From positions 806,001 through 870,000 of the forward strand of contig NZ_CP053348.1 in the NCBI RefSeq assembly GCF_013394595.1: a stretch of 64,000 nucleotides of DNA, written 5' to 3'. Positions 8,978-19,449 of this stretch are shown one piece after another. The stretch comes from Winogradskyella forsetii (GTDB taxonomy: Bacteria; Bacteroidota; Bacteroidia; Flavobacteriales; Flavobacteriaceae). A program made the translations under genes and the position numbers. The notes under the pieces are model-generated. The model was not told where the DNA came from. It searched no databases and worked only from the letters and a program-made list of their open reading frames with translations. Each line of letters begins with the position of its first letter. Positions within the stretch are counted from its first letter, which is position 1.

Positions 8978-10669
8978 TTAAAAAGTAGCAGTTAAACTCA
9001 CATGAACTTTAGAGTCCGATAATTTAAACTGACGATTGTCAGTCTTGCCAACGGAATAATTTAATCTGAAGAGGCCAGCATTGGTCAGTAATCCCAATCC
9101 CAATCCAAAACCAAAAAGCTTTTCTTTACTTAAGGTGAGTTTATTTTCAAAATACGCAGCATCTATAACCGAATGCACATAAATACCGCTACTTAATCTA
9201 TAGCGGTATTCTGTATTAATGACTCCAAATAGATTAGCCACTAAACTGTTTTCTTCAAATCCACGAATAGAGTTGATGCCTCCAAAACGAAATAATTCAT
9301 TATCTAAATAATCATCAGACGTTAACAGCGATCCATTTAGTCTAGTATAAAAACTATTCTTATTATTAAGGTTAAAGATTTTATAAGTGTCTATACTAAA
9401 TACAGTTTGGTTTTGTGTTCCTAAATTATTTTTTCTATCTCCAAAACCAGAAGAAAAATCAAGCCAAAAATTAATAGGAAATAAAGGGTCGTAAAATTGG
9501 GGCTTTGTATAATTATAATGAAGCGTATAATAATTGGTTTTATAATCATTTAAAATTTCGGTATCGTTTTCCAATAGGTTAGTAGAATTAGTAGCATTGA
9601 TTCCGACTCCAATTTTATGCCGAGCATTTATTTGATAATTAATCTTGGCATATTGTTTAGCGGTCAAAAAGGTAGAGTCTTTTCTAAAAAGATTGAGACC
9701 AACCTGTAGTCCAACTGGAGAAGCGAATAAATAAGGTAAATCTGCATCTACATTAATGGTTTGTTGGTCAATTTCGTCACTTTTGTAGAAAAGGTTTAAA
9801 GTTTCGCCGTAGTTGAGGTTATTGATTAGTCTTAAATCCAAATACCCATCAAATTCAATCTTGTTGGTGTTTTCATTAGTTCCAAAACCTAGGAAACCAT
9901 CAAAGTTGTTGGTTCTGTTTTTTTCTATGTATAAGTATAGCGTTGTGGAATCTTGGGTAAAAAGCACTTCAGGGTCTTTAATCTTGCTGGCAAAACGCAA
10001 ATCTTCTAAAAGCTCAACTTTATTTCGAATGGCTTTTAAGTTGAACGATTTACCGGTTTTAAGCTTTAAGAAACGTTTTATATAAGACTTTGGAAACTTC
10101 TCGTAACCCTTTACAATAATATTATCGATACGTCTTTTTTGGTTGGTCACAATTTTGAGATCTGCCGAAATTAATTCAGGATTCAACTTGGCCACATTAA
10201 TAAGTTGTAAGGTTGAAAACGGATCACCTTGTTCAGCGATTTTAGAATTGAGGTTTTTTAAATAGTTTTCAGCCTCTGTTATTTTTATCTCGAAAAAACC
10301 ATCGCCAGATTTATAATTGATGCTTTGCAATAATTTCACGTTAAAACTAGAACCATAATAGATCCTTATGTTATCAATTCGTTTGCCTAATGTAAGTTCT
10401 GCTTCAAAAAGGGAGTCATTTTGTTTGGTGACGCTTTCAGTTAAGGCGTCAATAAATCCAAGATTGGTTAATTGGCGCTTTAGACTATTGATTTCTAATT
10501 GTAACCCGTTATAATTGTCAAAGCGTTTTTGGTACCCTAAGGAGTCGATAGCCTTTGTTGCGGTTTCATTTTCTCCTGCAATATTTAAAATAAGTGATTG
10601 ACCAATGCTTAGATTTGAATAAACCAGAATTAGAACAAGATAAAGAAAACGGCTAAAAATAGGCATCAA
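8978..10669 (-). CDS. BamA/TamA-like outer membrane protein with POTRA domains
   Basis: 563 residues; signal peptide FLYLVLILVYSNLSIGQ (start could be the second Met). A periplasmic half with POTRA-like repeats (RIDNIIVKGYEKFPKSYIKRFLKL, FNLKAIRNKVELLEDLRF) leads into a 16-strand-type barrel of the Omp85 family, including the conserved FRFGGINSIRGFEEN and the end VHVSLTATF with a C-terminal Phe. It is smaller than true BamA (about 800-900 residues), so it is more likely a paralogous transporter or assembly factor. Divergent from the ribosomal operon. Confidence 0.85.
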   Translation of the reverse strand: MMPIFSRFLYLVLILVYSNLSIGQSLILNIAGENETATKAIDSLGYQKRFDNYNGLQLEINSLKRQLTNLGFIDALTESVTKQNDSLFEAELTLGKRIDNIRIYYGSSFNVKLLQSINYKSGDGFFEIKITEAENYLKNLNSKIAEQGDPFSTLQLINVAKLNPELISADLKIVTNQKRRIDNIIVKGYEKFPKSYIKRFLKLKTGKSFNLKAIRNKVELLEDLRFASKIKDPEVLFTQDSTTLYLYIEKNRTNNFDGFLGFGTNENTNKIEFDGYLDLRLINNLNYGETLNLFYKSDEIDQQTINVDADLPYLFASPVGLQVGLNLFRKDSTFLTAKQYAKINYQINARHKIGVGINATNSTNLLENDTEILNDYKTNYYTLHYNYTKPQFYDPLFPINFWLDFSSGFGDRKNNLGTQNQTVFSIDTYKIFNLNNKNSFYTRLNGSLLTSDDYLDNELFRFGGINSIRGFEENSLVANLFGVINTEYRYRLSSGIYVHSVIDAAYFENKLTLSKEKLFGFGLGLGLLTNAGLFRLNYSVGKTDNRQFKLSDSKVHVSLTATF

Positions 10670-10767
10670 TAGTGTACAGAATATCGCTTATGTAACGTAA
10701 AAATAGAGGATATTATATATGAATAAAATAAAAGTTTATATTTCTTTGAAAAATTAATTCACAACTG

Positions 10768-10798
10768 TTTGAATTATAAATATATATTTCTACCTTTG
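10768..10798 (+). promoter_or_regulatory. Promoter of the rpsL-led ribosomal supercluster
   Basis: TTTG at 10768-10771, 19 bases, then TACCTTTG at 10791-10798: an exact match to the Bacteroidota primary-sigma consensus (TTTG, N19, TAnnTTTG). It sits about 45 bases before rpsL, right where the operon promoter is expected. Confidence 0.85.
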
Positions 10799-10801
10799 CA
10801 G

Positions 10802-10817
10802 CCCTCAAAAGTGAGGG
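10802..10817 (+). promoter_or_regulatory. Hairpin at the very 5' end of the rpsL leader
   Basis: CCCTCA (10802-10807), loop AAAG, TGAGGG (10812-10817) form a perfect six-pair GC-rich hairpin directly downstream of the -7 element. It would be the first structure of the transcript. It could stabilise the mRNA 5' end or bind a regulator; no direct evidence for either. Confidence 0.55.
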
Positions 10818-10841
10818 TTAATAAAATTTATATAGAAATAT

Positions 10842-11216
10842 ATGCCAACAATTTCACAATTAGTACGAAAAGGAAGAGCCAAAATAACCAAGAAGAGTAA
10901 ATCGGCTGCTTTAGATTCGTGTCCTCAAAGACGTGGTGTATGTACTCGTGTTTATACAACGACACCTAAAAAACCTAACTCAGCAATGCGTAAGGTGGCA
11001 AGGGTTCGTTTAACAAACGGAAACGAAGTAAATGCATACATTGGTGGAGAAGGTCACAATTTACAAGAGCACTCGATAGTATTGGTTAGAGGTGGAAGGG
11101 TAAAAGATTTGCCAGGAGTTAGATATCACATCGTTCGTGGTGCTTTAGATACAGCAGGTGTATCTGGAAGAACACAACGTAGATCTAAGTATGGTGCAAA
11201 ACGCCCTAAAAAGTAA
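10842..11216 (+). CDS. rpsL: 30S ribosomal protein uS12
   Basis: 124 residues, full length. It shapes the decoding centre. Hallmarks are [10 protein letters not shown] at the N-terminus, [19 protein letters not shown] and [18 protein letters not shown]. The lysines at the two classic streptomycin-resistance positions (in PKKPNS and RVKDLPG) are present, so the allele appears wild type. First gene of the supercluster; 22 bases before rpsG. Confidence 0.99.
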   Translation: MPTISQLVRKGRAKITKKSKSAALDSCPQRRGVCTRVYTTTPKKPNSAMRKVARVRLTNGNEVNAYIGGEGHNLQEHSIVLVRGGRVKDLPGVRYHIVRGALDTAGVSGRTQRRSKYGAKRPKK

Positions 11217-11238
11217 TTAAAAACTTTAAGAAGAAGAC

Positions 11239-11715
11239 ATGAGAAAAAGAGCAGCAAAAAAGAGACCGCTTTTACCAGACCCAAGATTTAACGATCAGTT
11301 AGTAACACGCTTTGTTAATATGATGATGTGGGATGGTAAGAAGTCTGTGGCTTTTAAAGTATTCTACGATGCAATTGATATTGTTGAAGAGAAAAAAAAT
11401 GATGACGAAAAAACGGCTTTAGAAATTTGGAAAGAAGCGTTGTCTAATGTGATGCCTCACGTAGAAGTACGTAGTCGTCGTGTTGGTGGTGCAACATTCC
11501 AGATTCCGATGCAGATTCGTCCAGACCGTAAGGTTTCAACTGCGATGAAATGGTTAATTAGCTATTCACGTAAAAGAAACGAAAAATCTATGGCGCAACG
11601 TTTAGCGGCAGAAGTTTTAGCAGCAGCTAAAGAAGAAGGAGCCGCTGTTAAGAAAAGAGCTGATACGCATAAGATGGCAGAAGCAAACAAAGCATTCTCA
11701 CACTTTAGATTTTAA
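11239..11715 (+). CDS. rpsG: 30S ribosomal protein uS7
   Basis: 158 residues. Primary binder of the 3' domain of 16S rRNA and organiser of the small-subunit head. Conserved segments include [31 protein letters not shown] and [15 protein letters not shown]. Ends in the family-typical basic helix and HFRF. Three bases separate it from fusA, consistent with the str-operon order. Confidence 0.99.
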   Translation: MRKRAAKKRPLLPDPRFNDQLVTRFVNMMMWDGKKSVAFKVFYDAIDIVEEKKNDDEKTALEIWKEALSNVMPHVEVRSRRVGGATFQIPMQIRPDRKVSTAMKWLISYSRKRNEKSMAQRLAAEVLAAAKEEGAAVKKRADTHKMAEANKAFSHFRF

Positions 11716-11718
11716 GAA

Positions 11719-13845
11719 ATGGCAAGAGATTTAAAACTTACAAGAAATATAGGAATTGCGGCTCATATTGATGCTGGTAAAACAACAACAACAGAGCGTA
11801 TTCTTTTTTATACGGGAGTTTCACATAAAATTGGTGAAGTACACGATGGTGCTTCTACAATGGACTGGATGGAGCAAGAGGCAGAAAGAGGTATTACAAT
11901 TACATCTGCTGCAACTACTTGTGACTGGGTTTTTCCTAAAGAAAATGGTGAACCAACTGAAGATGCACAAAGTTATCACTTCAATATTATTGACACACCT
12001 GGTCACGTAGATTTTACGGTTGAGGTTAACCGTTCTTTACGTGTTCTAGATGGTTTAGTGTTCTTATTTAGTGCGGTGGATGGTGTTGAGCCACAATCTG
12101 AAACAAACTGGAGACTAGCAGATAACTATAAAGTGCCAAGAATTGGTTTCGTTAATAAAATGGACCGTCAGGGCTCAGACTTTTTAGGAGTTTGTCAGCA
12201 AGTTAAAGATATGTTGAAGTCTAACGCCGTACCAATTGTTTTGAACATTGGTGATGAAGATAACTTCAAAGGTATTGTAGATTTAGTTAAAAACAGAGCT
12301 ATTGTATGGCACGATGACAACTACGGATCTACTTTCGATGTGGTTGATATCCCTGAAGATATGAAAGATGAAGTGCGTAAGTATCGTGCTTTATTAATCG
12401 AAGAAGTAGCAAGTTATGATGAGAATCTACTTGAAAAATTCATGGAAGATGAAAACTCTATTACAGAAGAAGAGGTGCATGCTGCACTTAGAGCTGCTGT
12501 AATGGATATGGCTATTATACCAATGGTATGTGGTTCGTCGTTCAAAAATAAAGGGGTGCAGTTTTTATTAGATGCTGTATGTCGTTATTTACCATCGCCT
12601 ATGGATAGAGAAAGTGTAGTTGGAACTAATCCTGACACTGACAAAGAAGAAAGACGTAAGCCTAGTGTTAACGAACCTTTTTCAGCATTAGCATTTAAAA
12701 TTGCAACAGATCCTTTCGTAGGTCGTTTAGCGTTTTTTAGAGCTTATTCAGGTCGTTTAGATGCAGGTTCTTACATTTTGAACAACCGTTCAGGTAAAAA
12801 GGAGCGTATCTCACGTATCTACCAAATGCACTCTAATAAACAAAATGCGATTGATTTTATCGAAGCAGGTGATATTGGAGCGGCAGTAGGATTTAAGGAT
12901 ATTAAGACTGGTGATACTATGTCTGATGAAAAACATCCTATCGTTTTAGAATCTATGGACTTCCCAGATCCAGTAATTGGTATCGCGGTTGAGCCTAAGA
13001 CAAAAGCAGACGTTGATAAATTAGGGATGGCTTTAGCTAAATTAGCAGAAGAGGATCCAACGTTTACAGCAAGAACTGATGAGGCTTCAGGCCAGACTAT
13101 TATTTCTGGAATGGGTGAGCTTCACTTAGATATTATTGTAGATCGTTTACGTAGAGAATTTAAAGTTGAGGTTAACCAAGGTCAGCCACAAGTAGAATAT
13201 AAAGAAGCTATTACACAAGCTGCAGATCATAGAGAGGTTTATAAGAAACAATCTGGTGGTCGTGGTAAATTTGCTGATATCGTATTTACGATTGAGCCAG
13301 CAGACGAAGGTGTTGTAGGATTACAATTTGAATCTGTAATTAAAGGTGGTAACGTTCCTAAAGAATTTATCCCTTCAATTGAAAAAGGATTTAAAATGGC
13401 AATGGTCAATGGACCTTTAGCTGGATTCGAAGTAGATTCTATGAAAGTAACTTTAAAGGATGGATCTTATCACGATGTCGATTCAGATCAATTATCATTC
13501 GAATTAGCTGCGAAATTAGGATTTAAGAATTCTGCAAAAGCTGCTAAAGCTGTAATAATGGAACCTATCATGAAACTAGAGGTGATTACACCTGAAGAAA
13601 ATATGGGTGACATAGTAGGTGATTTAAATAGAAGAAGAGGACAAATGAGTAGCATGGGTGATAGAGCTGGTGCAAAAACTGTAAAAGCTACTGTGCCATT
13701 ATCAGAAATGTTTGGTTATGTTACTACTTTAAGAACATTATCTTCAGGTAGAGCAACATCAACTATGGAGTTCTCTCACTATGAGCAAACCCCTCAGAAT
13801 GTATCGGAAGAAGTAATCAAAGCAGCTAAAGGAGTTGAATCGTAA
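11719..13845 (+). CDS. fusA: Translation elongation factor G
   Basis: 708 residues, normal for bacterial EF-G, the GTPase that drives translocation. G-domain motifs: [15 protein letters not shown] (G1), [11 protein letters not shown] (G2), [12 protein letters not shown] (G3), NKMDRQGSD (G4). Domain IV carries [10 protein letters not shown], and domain V ends [13 protein letters not shown]. Intact, so likely the housekeeping copy. No tuf gene follows it, unlike the str operon of many other bacteria; rpsJ starts 11 bases downstream. Confidence 0.99.
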   Translation: MARDLKLTRNIGIAAHIDAGKTTTTERILFYTGVSHKIGEVHDGASTMDWMEQEAERGITITSAATTCDWVFPKENGEPTEDAQSYHFNIIDTPGHVDFTVEVNRSLRVLDGLVFLFSAVDGVEPQSETNWRLADNYKVPRIGFVNKMDRQGSDFLGVCQQVKDMLKSNAVPIVLNIGDEDNFKGIVDLVKNRAIVWHDDNYGSTFDVVDIPEDMKDEVRKYRALLIEEVASYDENLLEKFMEDENSITEEEVHAALRAAVMDMAIIPMVCGSSFKNKGVQFLLDAVCRYLPSPMDRESVVGTNPDTDKEERRKPSVNEPFSALAFKIATDPFVGRLAFFRAYSGRLDAGSYILNNRSGKKERISRIYQMHSNKQNAIDFIEAGDIGAAVGFKDIKTGDTMSDEKHPIVLESMDFPDPVIGIAVEPKTKADVDKLGMALAKLAEEDPTFTARTDEASGQTIISGMGELHLDIIVDRLRREFKVEVNQGQPQVEYKEAITQAADHREVYKKQSGGRGKFADIVFTIEPADEGVVGLQFESVIKGGNVPKEFIPSIEKGFKMAMVNGPLAGFEVDSMKVTLKDGSYHDVDSDQLSFELAAKLGFKNSAKAAKAVIMEPIMKLEVITPEENMGDIVGDLNRRRGQMSSMGDRAGAKTVKATVPLSEMFGYVTTLRTLSSGRATSTMEFSHYEQTPQNVSEEVIKAAKGVES

Positions 13846-13856
13846 ATCTTAAGAAA

Positions 13857-14162
13857 ATGAGTCAAAAAATCAGAATAAAATTAAAATCTTACGATCACAA
13901 CTTAGTGGACAAGTCTGCTGATAAGATTGTAAAAACAGTAAAGAGCACAGGTGCTGTAGTAACGGGTCCAATTCCATTACCAACGCACAAGAAAATTTTC
14001 ACTGTGTTACGTTCACCACACGTTAACAAGAAGTCTAGAGAACAATTTCAATTAAGCTCTTACAAGAGGTTATTGGATATTTACTCTTCATCTTCTAAGA
14101 CGATTGATGCTTTAATGAAGCTTGAATTACCAAGTGGAGTTGAAGTGGAAATCAAAGTTTAA
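13857..14162 (+). CDS. rpsJ: 30S ribosomal protein uS10
   Basis: 101 residues with [16 protein letters not shown] at the N-terminus, [19 protein letters not shown] in the extended loop and [15 protein letters not shown] at the C-terminus. Head protein of the 30S subunit; also NusE, a partner in antitermination. It is separated from rplC by an unusually long 174-base gap with palindromes, so here it belongs with the str block in spacing. Confidence 0.99.
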   Translation: MSQKIRIKLKSYDHNLVDKSADKIVKTVKSTGAVVTGPIPLPTHKKIFTVLRSPHVNKKSREQFQLSSYKRLLDIYSSSSKTIDALMKLELPSGVEVEIKV

Positions 14163-14183
14163 GTATATAAACTTTGATTTACA

Positions 14184-14248
14184 TCCTGAACTTGCTTCGG
14201 GATCTCATTAAGAGAAATTAAAAATGTCCCACCGATGCGGTCGCGGGA
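14184..14248. repeat. Two palindromic repeats in the rpsJ-rplC gap
   Basis: TCCTGAA (14184-14190) pairs with TTCGGGA (14196-14202) across CTTGC, with one G-T pair. A second nested palindrome follows: TCCC 14227-14230 with GGGA 14245-14248, and CCG 14232-14234 with CGG 14238-14240. The first resembles the CTGAACTTGTTTCAG element at 28851-28865, suggesting a dispersed intergenic repeat family. Confidence 0.5.
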
Positions 14249-14265
14249 AAAACGGTAAAAAATAC

Positions 14266-14300
14266 AATTCAAGGCTGAAACGTATTTTCAGCCTTGAATT
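14266..14300 (+). promoter_or_regulatory. Perfect 15-bp hairpin between rpsJ and rplC
   Basis: AATTCAAGGCTGAAA (14266-14280), loop CGTAT, TTTCAGCCTTGAATT (14286-14300), followed by TTAATAA. The stem is perfect and strong but is followed by only four T before A/T mixture, so it is at best a weak terminator or attenuator; it could also be an RNA-processing or protein-binding site. It lies 37 bases before rplC. Confidence 0.6.
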
Positions 14301-14336
14301 TTAATAACAAATAGTAATAATCAATAAATAATAATT

Positions 14337-14954
14337 ATGTCTGGGTTAATTGGAAAAAAAATCGGTATGACCAGCATTTTCGATGAAAATGGAAAGAACA
14401 TTCCATGTACAGTAATCGAAGCTGGACCATGTATCGTTACCCAAGTCAGAACTGAAGAAGTGGATGGTTATAATGCCCTTCAATTAGGTTTCGATGACGC
14501 GACAGAAAAAAGCGCTACTAAAGCAGCTCAAGGGCATGCTAAAAAGGCTGGTACTTCTGTAAAACGCAAAGTTGTTGAATTCAAAGGTTTTGGTGAGGAG
14601 TACAAATTAGGTGATGCTTTAACAGTGGAACAATTTATCGAAGGGGAATTTGTGGATATCGCAGGGACTTCTAAAGGTAAAGGTTTTCAAGGTGTAGTAA
14701 AACGTCACGGATTCGGTGGTGTAGGTCAAGCAACGCATGGTCAACACAACCGTTTAAGAGCTCCAGGTTCTATTGGTGCAGCTTCTTATCCTGCGAGAGT
14801 ATTCAAAGGAATGAAGATGGCCGGAAGAATGGGTGGAGACACAGTAAAAGTTCAAAATTTAAGAGTTTACAAAGTAGTTCCGGAAAAGAACTTACTAGTG
14901 GTAAAAGGATGTATTCCTGGTCACAAGAATTCTTATGTAATCATTGAGAAGTAA
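14337..14954 (+). CDS. rplC: 50S ribosomal protein uL3
   Basis: 205 residues. Starts [18 protein letters not shown] and holds the conserved [17 protein letters not shown] followed by [15 protein letters not shown], the loop that reaches the peptidyl-transferase centre. Early-assembling protein of the large subunit. Its last base overlaps the start of rplD (TAATG), so the two are coupled. Confidence 0.99.
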   Translation: MSGLIGKKIGMTSIFDENGKNIPCTVIEAGPCIVTQVRTEEVDGYNALQLGFDDATEKSATKAAQGHAKKAGTSVKRKVVEFKGFGEEYKLGDALTVEQFIEGEFVDIAGTSKGKGFQGVVKRHGFGGVGQATHGQHNRLRAPGSIGAASYPARVFKGMKMAGRMGGDTVKVQNLRVYKVVPEKNLLVVKGCIPGHKNSYVIIEK

Positions 14955-15583
14955 TGAAGGTAGCAGTTTTAGATATAAACGGAAAAGATACGGGTAGACA
15001 AGCTGAGCTTTCTAAAGACGTATTCGCTATAGAGCCTAATAATCACGCTGTCTATTTAGATGTTAAGCAATACTTAGCAAATCAAAGACAGGGAACGCAT
15101 AAGGCTAAAGAAAGAGCAGAGATTTCTGGAAGTACACGGAAGATTAAAAAACAAAAAGGAACAGGTACAGCACGTGCAGGTTCTATTAAGTCTGGTGTAT
15201 TTAAAGGTGGTGGTCGTATGTTTGGTCCAAGACCAAGAAATTACGGTTTTAAATTAAATAAAAACCTAAAGCGATTAGCACGTAGATCAGCATTAAGTAT
15301 TAAAGCAAATGACAAATCAATTTTAGTGATGGAAGACTTCAGTTTTGATGCTCCAAAAACTAAGAATTTTGTTGATGTTTTAAAGGCTTTAGAGGTTGAG
15401 AACAAAAAATCTCTTATTGTGTTGGGTGGTACAAATAATAATGTATATTTGTCATCACGCAATTTTAAAGGTTCTGAAGTTGTAACAGCTTCTGAATTAA
15501 GTACTTATAAGATTATGAATGCTAATAAAGTAATTCTAATTGAGAGTGCACTAGAAGGAATTGAATCGAATTTAAGTAAATAG
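14954..15583 (+). CDS. rplD: 50S ribosomal protein uL4
   Basis: 209 residues with the exit-tunnel loop QKGTGTARAGSIKSG and GGRMFGPRPRNYGFKLNKN. In E. coli L4 represses its own S10 operon by binding the leader; whether that applies in this phylum is not known. The one-base overlap with rplC fits translational coupling. Confidence 0.98.
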   Translation: MKVAVLDINGKDTGRQAELSKDVFAIEPNNHAVYLDVKQYLANQRQGTHKAKERAEISGSTRKIKKQKGTGTARAGSIKSGVFKGGGRMFGPRPRNYGFKLNKNLKRLARRSALSIKANDKSILVMEDFSFDAPKTKNFVDVLKALEVENKKSLIVLGGTNNNVYLSSRNFKGSEVVTASELSTYKIMNANKVILIESALEGIESNLSK

Positions 15584-15588
15584 AACAG

Positions 15589-15879
15589 ATGAGTATCTTA
15601 ATAAAACCTATAATCACGGAAAAAGCAACCATGCAAAGTGAGTTGTTAAATGCTTATGCATTTGAAGTGAATACAAAGGCGAACAAGGTAGAAATCAAAA
15701 AAGCGGTGGAAGCTGCTTATGGAGTTTCTGTAGAAAAAGTTCGTACGATAAATGTCCGTCCAGATAGAAGAACACGTCATACAAAGACTGGTATTCAACA
15801 TGGTAAAACAAATGCTGTTAAAAAAGCAATTGTACAACTGGCGGAAGGTGAAGAAATAGATTTATACACTAACATGTAA
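15589..15879 (+). CDS. rplW: 50S ribosomal protein uL23
   Basis: 96 residues, starting SILIKPIITEKATMQSE and holding AFEVNTKANKVEIKKAVE. Sits at the exit of the nascent-chain tunnel, where trigger factor and SRP dock. Five bases after rplD and 12 before rplB. Confidence 0.98.
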   Translation: MSILIKPIITEKATMQSELLNAYAFEVNTKANKVEIKKAVEAAYGVSVEKVRTINVRPDRRTRHTKTGIQHGKTNAVKKAIVQLAEGEEIDLYTNM

Positions 15880-15891
15880 TTTTAGACATTA

Positions 15892-16719
15892 ATGTCAGTA
15901 AGAAAATTAAAACCGATCACATCAGGTCAGCGATTTAGAGTAGTAAATGGATTCGATGCCATTACTACTGATAAGCCGGAGAAAAGCTTGCTTGCTCCGA
16001 AAAAAAGATCTGGTGGTAGAAACAATCGAGGAAAAATGACCATACGCCAAGTAGGTGGAGGTCATAAGAAAAGGTATCGTATTATCGATTTCAAACGTAA
16101 CAAAGCTGGCATTCCAGCTGAAGTTAAGTCAATTGAATACGATCCAAACAGAACAGCATTTATTGCATTGTTAAACTATCAAGATGGTGAGAAACGTTAC
16201 GTTATCGCTCAAAATGGTTTACAAGTAGGTCAAAATATTGTATCTGGTGAGACAGGTGTAGCTCCAGAAATTGGAAACGCAATGCCTTTAAGTGAAATAC
16301 CTTTAGGTACAATTATTTCTTGTATAGAGTTACGTCCTGGTCAAGGTGCTGTAATGGCGCGTAGTGCTGGTGCATTTGCTCAATTAATGGCAAGGGGAGA
16401 TAAATTTGCTACGGTAAAATTACCTTCTGGTGAAACTAGGATGATCCTAATTACTTGTATGGCTACTATTGGAGCAGTTTCAAATTCAGATCATCAATTA
16501 TTAGTATCTGGTAAAGCAGGTAGAAGTAGATGGTTAGGAAGACGTCCAAGAGTAAGACCAGTAGTGATGAACCCAGTCGATCACCCAATGGGTGGTGGTG
16601 AAGGTAAATCTTCAGGTGGTCATCCAAGAAATAGAAACGGTATTCCTGCTAAAGGATTTAGAACACGTTCTAAGACGAAGGCGAGTAATAAGTATATTGT
16701 AGAACGTAGAAAGAAATAA
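15892..16719 (+). CDS. rplB: 50S ribosomal protein uL2
   Basis: 275 residues, full length. Conserved blocks are [31 protein letters not shown] and the C-terminal [17 protein letters not shown], which holds the His near the peptidyl-transferase centre. Needed for subunit association. Part of the contiguous S10 block. Confidence 0.99.
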   Translation: MSVRKLKPITSGQRFRVVNGFDAITTDKPEKSLLAPKKRSGGRNNRGKMTIRQVGGGHKKRYRIIDFKRNKAGIPAEVKSIEYDPNRTAFIALLNYQDGEKRYVIAQNGLQVGQNIVSGETGVAPEIGNAMPLSEIPLGTIISCIELRPGQGAVMARSAGAFAQLMARGDKFATVKLPSGETRMILITCMATIGAVSNSDHQLLVSGKAGRSRWLGRRPRVRPVVMNPVDHPMGGGEGKSSGGHPRNRNGIPAKGFRTRSKTKASNKYIVERRKK

Positions 16720-16729
16720 TTAAGATAGT

Positions 16730-17008
16730 ATGGCACGTTCATTAAAAAAAGGACCTTATATCCACTATAAATTAGAAAAGAAAGTTGCAGAAAATGTAGC
16801 TTCAAACAAAAAGACAGTTATTAAAACTTGGTCTAGAGCTTCAATGATTTCTCCGGATTTCGTTGGCCAAACGATTGCAGTTCATAATGGTCGTCAATTT
16901 GTTCCAGTTTTCGTTACAGAAAACATGGTAGGACATAAGTTAGGAGAATTTTCACCAACACGATCGTTTAGAGGTCATGCAGGTGCTAAGAATAAAGGTA
17001 AAAAATAA
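16730..17008 (+). CDS. rpsS: 30S ribosomal protein uS19
   Basis: 92 residues. Starts [17 protein letters not shown]; conserved [22 protein letters not shown] and [16 protein letters not shown]. Forms a head-subunit pair with uS13. Five bases before rplV. Confidence 0.99.
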   Translation: MARSLKKGPYIHYKLEKKVAENVASNKKTVIKTWSRASMISPDFVGQTIAVHNGRQFVPVFVTENMVGHKLGEFSPTRSFRGHAGAKNKGKK

Positions 17009-17013
17009 GAATC

Positions 17014-17421
17014 ATGGGAAGTCGTAAAAAACAAATGGCGGAAGCTATCAAGGCCGAGAAAAAGCAGGTTGCTTTTGCTAAGCTAAATAACTGTCCTACA
17101 TCACCAAGAAAAATGCGTTTAGTTGCGGATTTGGTAAGAGGTGAAAAGGCAGAGAAAGCTCTTCAGATTCTTAGATTTAGTCCTAAAGAAGCGTCTCGTC
17201 GTTTAGAGAAGTTGGTCATGTCTGCAATTGCAAACTGGCAAGCTAAAAACGAAGATGCTGACGTTGAGGAGGCTAAATTGTTTATCAAGGAAATTAGAGT
17301 AGATGGTGGTTCTATGTTAAAGAGATTGCGTCCAGCACCTCAAGGTAGAGCACACAGAATTAGAAAAAGATCTAATCACGTTACCGTGGTTGTAGATGCA
17401 ATAAATAAAACACAAAGCTAA
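17014..17421 (+). CDS. rplV: 50S ribosomal protein uL22
   Basis: 135 residues. The core [20 protein letters not shown] and the tunnel hairpin [19 protein letters not shown] identify it. The hairpin is where macrolide-resistance changes occur in other bacteria; nothing unusual is seen. A short Lys-rich N-terminal extension precedes the core. Confidence 0.98.
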   Translation: MGSRKKQMAEAIKAEKKQVAFAKLNNCPTSPRKMRLVADLVRGEKAEKALQILRFSPKEASRRLEKLVMSAIANWQAKNEDADVEEAKLFIKEIRVDGGSMLKRLRPAPQGRAHRIRKRSNHVTVVVDAINKTQS

Positions 17422-17430
17422 GATAGAGAT

Positions 17431-18147
17431 ATGGGACAAAAGACAAATCCAATCGGAAATCGCTTAGGAATTATCAGAGGATGGGAATCTAACTGGTACG
17501 GAGGAAACGATTATGGTGATAAACTTGCCGAAGACGATAAGATTAGAAAGTATATTCATGCTCGTCTATCTAAAGCTAGTGTAAGTAGAGTAATTATTGA
17601 GCGTACGCTTAAACTTGTAACCGTTACTATCACTACTGCCAGACCTGGTATTATTATCGGAAAAGGTGGCCAAGAGGTAGATAAGTTAAAAGAAGAGCTT
17701 AAGAAGATTACTGGTAAAGAAGTTCAATTGAACATCTTTGAAATCAAAAGACCTGAACTAGATGCATTTTTAGTAGCAGCAAGTGTGGCTCGTCAAATTG
17801 AAAGTAGAATTTCTTACAGACGTGCTATAAAAATGGCAATCGCCGCTGCTATGCGTATGAATGCTGAAGGAATAAAAATTCAGATTAGTGGTCGTTTGAA
17901 TGGTGCTGAAATGGCACGTCAAGAACACTATAAAGAAGGACGTATTCCTTTATCTACTTTTAGAGCTGATATTGATTATGCTCTTGTAGAAGCACATACT
18001 ACTTATGGTAGATTGGGCATCAAGGTTTGGATAATGAAAGGCGAAGTATATGGAAAAAGAGAATTATCTCCATTAGTTGGCTTATCTAAACAAAAAGGTA
18101 AAGGTGGACGTGGTGGAAACAAGAACCAATCTCGTCGTAGAAAGTAA
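17431..18147 (+). CDS. rpsC: 30S ribosomal protein uS3
   Basis: 238 residues. Starts [19 protein letters not shown], has the KH motif [20 protein letters not shown] and the [14 protein letters not shown] segment. Lines the mRNA entry tunnel. The C-terminus is a short Lys/Gly/Arg-rich tail. 20 bases before rplP. Confidence 0.99.
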   Translation: MGQKTNPIGNRLGIIRGWESNWYGGNDYGDKLAEDDKIRKYIHARLSKASVSRVIIERTLKLVTVTITTARPGIIIGKGGQEVDKLKEELKKITGKEVQLNIFEIKRPELDAFLVAASVARQIESRISYRRAIKMAIAAAMRMNAEGIKIQISGRLNGAEMARQEHYKEGRIPLSTFRADIDYALVEAHTTYGRLGIKVWIMKGEVYGKRELSPLVGLSKQKGKGGRGGNKNQSRRRK

Positions 18148-18167
18148 TTTTTTAAAGAAAAGACAAA

Positions 18168-18587
18168 ATGTTACAGCCTAAAAGAACAAAATTTCGTAAG
18201 CAGCAAAAGGGACGTATGAAAGGAAATGCGGGAAGAGGTCATTTGTTATCAAATGGTACTTTCGGTATTAAATCATTAGAGTCAACTTTTATAACTGCAC
18301 GTCAAATAGAAGCAGCGCGTATTGCCGCTACTCGTTACATGAAAAGAGAAGGATCGTTATGGATTAAAATATTTCCGGACAAGCCTATCACAAAGAAACC
18401 TCTTGAAGTACGTATGGGTAAAGGTAAAGGTGGTGTCGAATATTGGGCAGCCGTTGTAAAACCAGGACGTATGTTATTTGAAATAAGTGGTGTGCCATTA
18501 GAAACTGCTCAAGAAGCGCTTCGATTAGCAGCACAGAAACTTCCTGTAAAAACTAAGTTTATCATAGCTAGAGATTACGAAGCTTAA
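18168..18587 (+). CDS. rplP: 50S ribosomal protein uL16
   Basis: 139 residues. Conserved [39 protein letters not shown] and [20 protein letters not shown]. Sits by the A and P sites, where it helps position tRNA. 12 bases before rpmC. Confidence 0.99.
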   Translation: MLQPKRTKFRKQQKGRMKGNAGRGHLLSNGTFGIKSLESTFITARQIEAARIAATRYMKREGSLWIKIFPDKPITKKPLEVRMGKGKGGVEYWAAVVKPGRMLFEISGVPLETAQEALRLAAQKLPVKTKFIIARDYEA

Positions 18588-18599
18588 TAGAAAGATATT

Positions 18600-18791
18600 A
18601 TGAAGCAATCAGAAATTAAACAGCTTTCAACAGCTGAGTTAAAAGAGAAACTTAGTGAATCTAAAAAGAGTTATACGGACCTAAAAATGGCTCATACTAT
18701 ATCTCCTTTGGATAACCCAATTCAGTTACGAGTTGCACGTCGCACAGTAGCTAGAGTGGCAACAGAATTAACTAAAAGAGACGTACAATAA
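18600..18791 (+). CDS. rpmC: 50S ribosomal protein uL29
   Basis: 63 residues, a two-helix protein near the tunnel exit. IKQLSTAELKEKLSESKK at the N-terminus and LDNPIQLRVARRTVARVATE in the second helix are diagnostic. Follows rplP by 12 bases. Confidence 0.97.
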   Translation: MKQSEIKQLSTAELKEKLSESKKSYTDLKMAHTISPLDNPIQLRVARRTVARVATELTKRDVQ

Positions 18792-18808
18792 TTGTATTCT
18801 GCTGAAAG

Positions 18809-19066
18809 ATGGAAAAAAGAAACTTAAGAAAAGAACGTATAGGGATCGTAACGAGTAACAAAATGGAAAAATCCATTGTTGTTTCTGAAGTTAAAAAGGT
18901 AAAACACCCTATGTATGGAAAATTCGTGTTAAAGACAAAGAAATATGTCGCGCACGATGAGACAAACGACTGCAACGAAGGCGATACTGTAAAGATCATG
19001 GAAACACGACCTTTAAGTAAATCTAAATGTTGGAGATTAGTAGAAATAATTGAAAGAGCGAAGTAA
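18809..19066 (+). CDS. rpsQ: 30S ribosomal protein uS17
   Basis: 85 residues, an OB-fold primary 16S rRNA binder. [40 protein letters not shown] and [18 protein letters not shown] are characteristic. Two bases before rplN. Confidence 0.98.
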   Translation: MEKRNLRKERIGIVTSNKMEKSIVVSEVKKVKHPMYGKFVLKTKKYVAHDETNDCNEGDTVKIMETRPLSKSKCWRLVEIIERAK

Positions 19067-19068
19067 TT

Positions 19069-19437
19069 ATGTTACAACAAGAATCAAGATTAAAAGTAGC
19101 TGATAATACTGGTGCAAAGGAAGTTTTAACTATCCGTGTACTAGGAGGAACTAAAAGAAGATATGCTTCTGTAGGAGACAAAATTGTAGTATCTGTTAAA
19201 GATGCCACTCCAAACGGACAAATCAAAAAAGGTGCTGTATCTACAGCAGTTGTGGTTCGTACAGCTAAAGAAGTAAGACGTCCAGATGGCTCTTACATTA
19301 GATTTGACGACAACGCATGTGTACTTTTAAATCCTCAAGGGGAAATGAGAGGAACTCGTGTTTTTGGTCCTGTAGCTAGAGAACTTCGTGATAAACAATT
19401 CATGAAAATTGTATCATTGGCACCAGAAGTGCTTTAA
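19069..19437 (+). CDS. rplN: 50S ribosomal protein uL14
   Basis: 122 residues. Starts [19 protein letters not shown]; conserved [20 protein letters not shown] and [14 protein letters not shown]. Forms inter-subunit bridges and is the docking site of RsfS, whose gene is also in this window (40560-40931). Confidence 0.99.
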   Translation: MLQQESRLKVADNTGAKEVLTIRVLGGTKRRYASVGDKIVVSVKDATPNGQIKKGAVSTAVVVRTAKEVRRPDGSYIRFDDNACVLLNPQGEMRGTRVFGPVARELRDKQFMKIVSLAPEVL

Positions 19438-19449
19438 TTGATAAATAAG

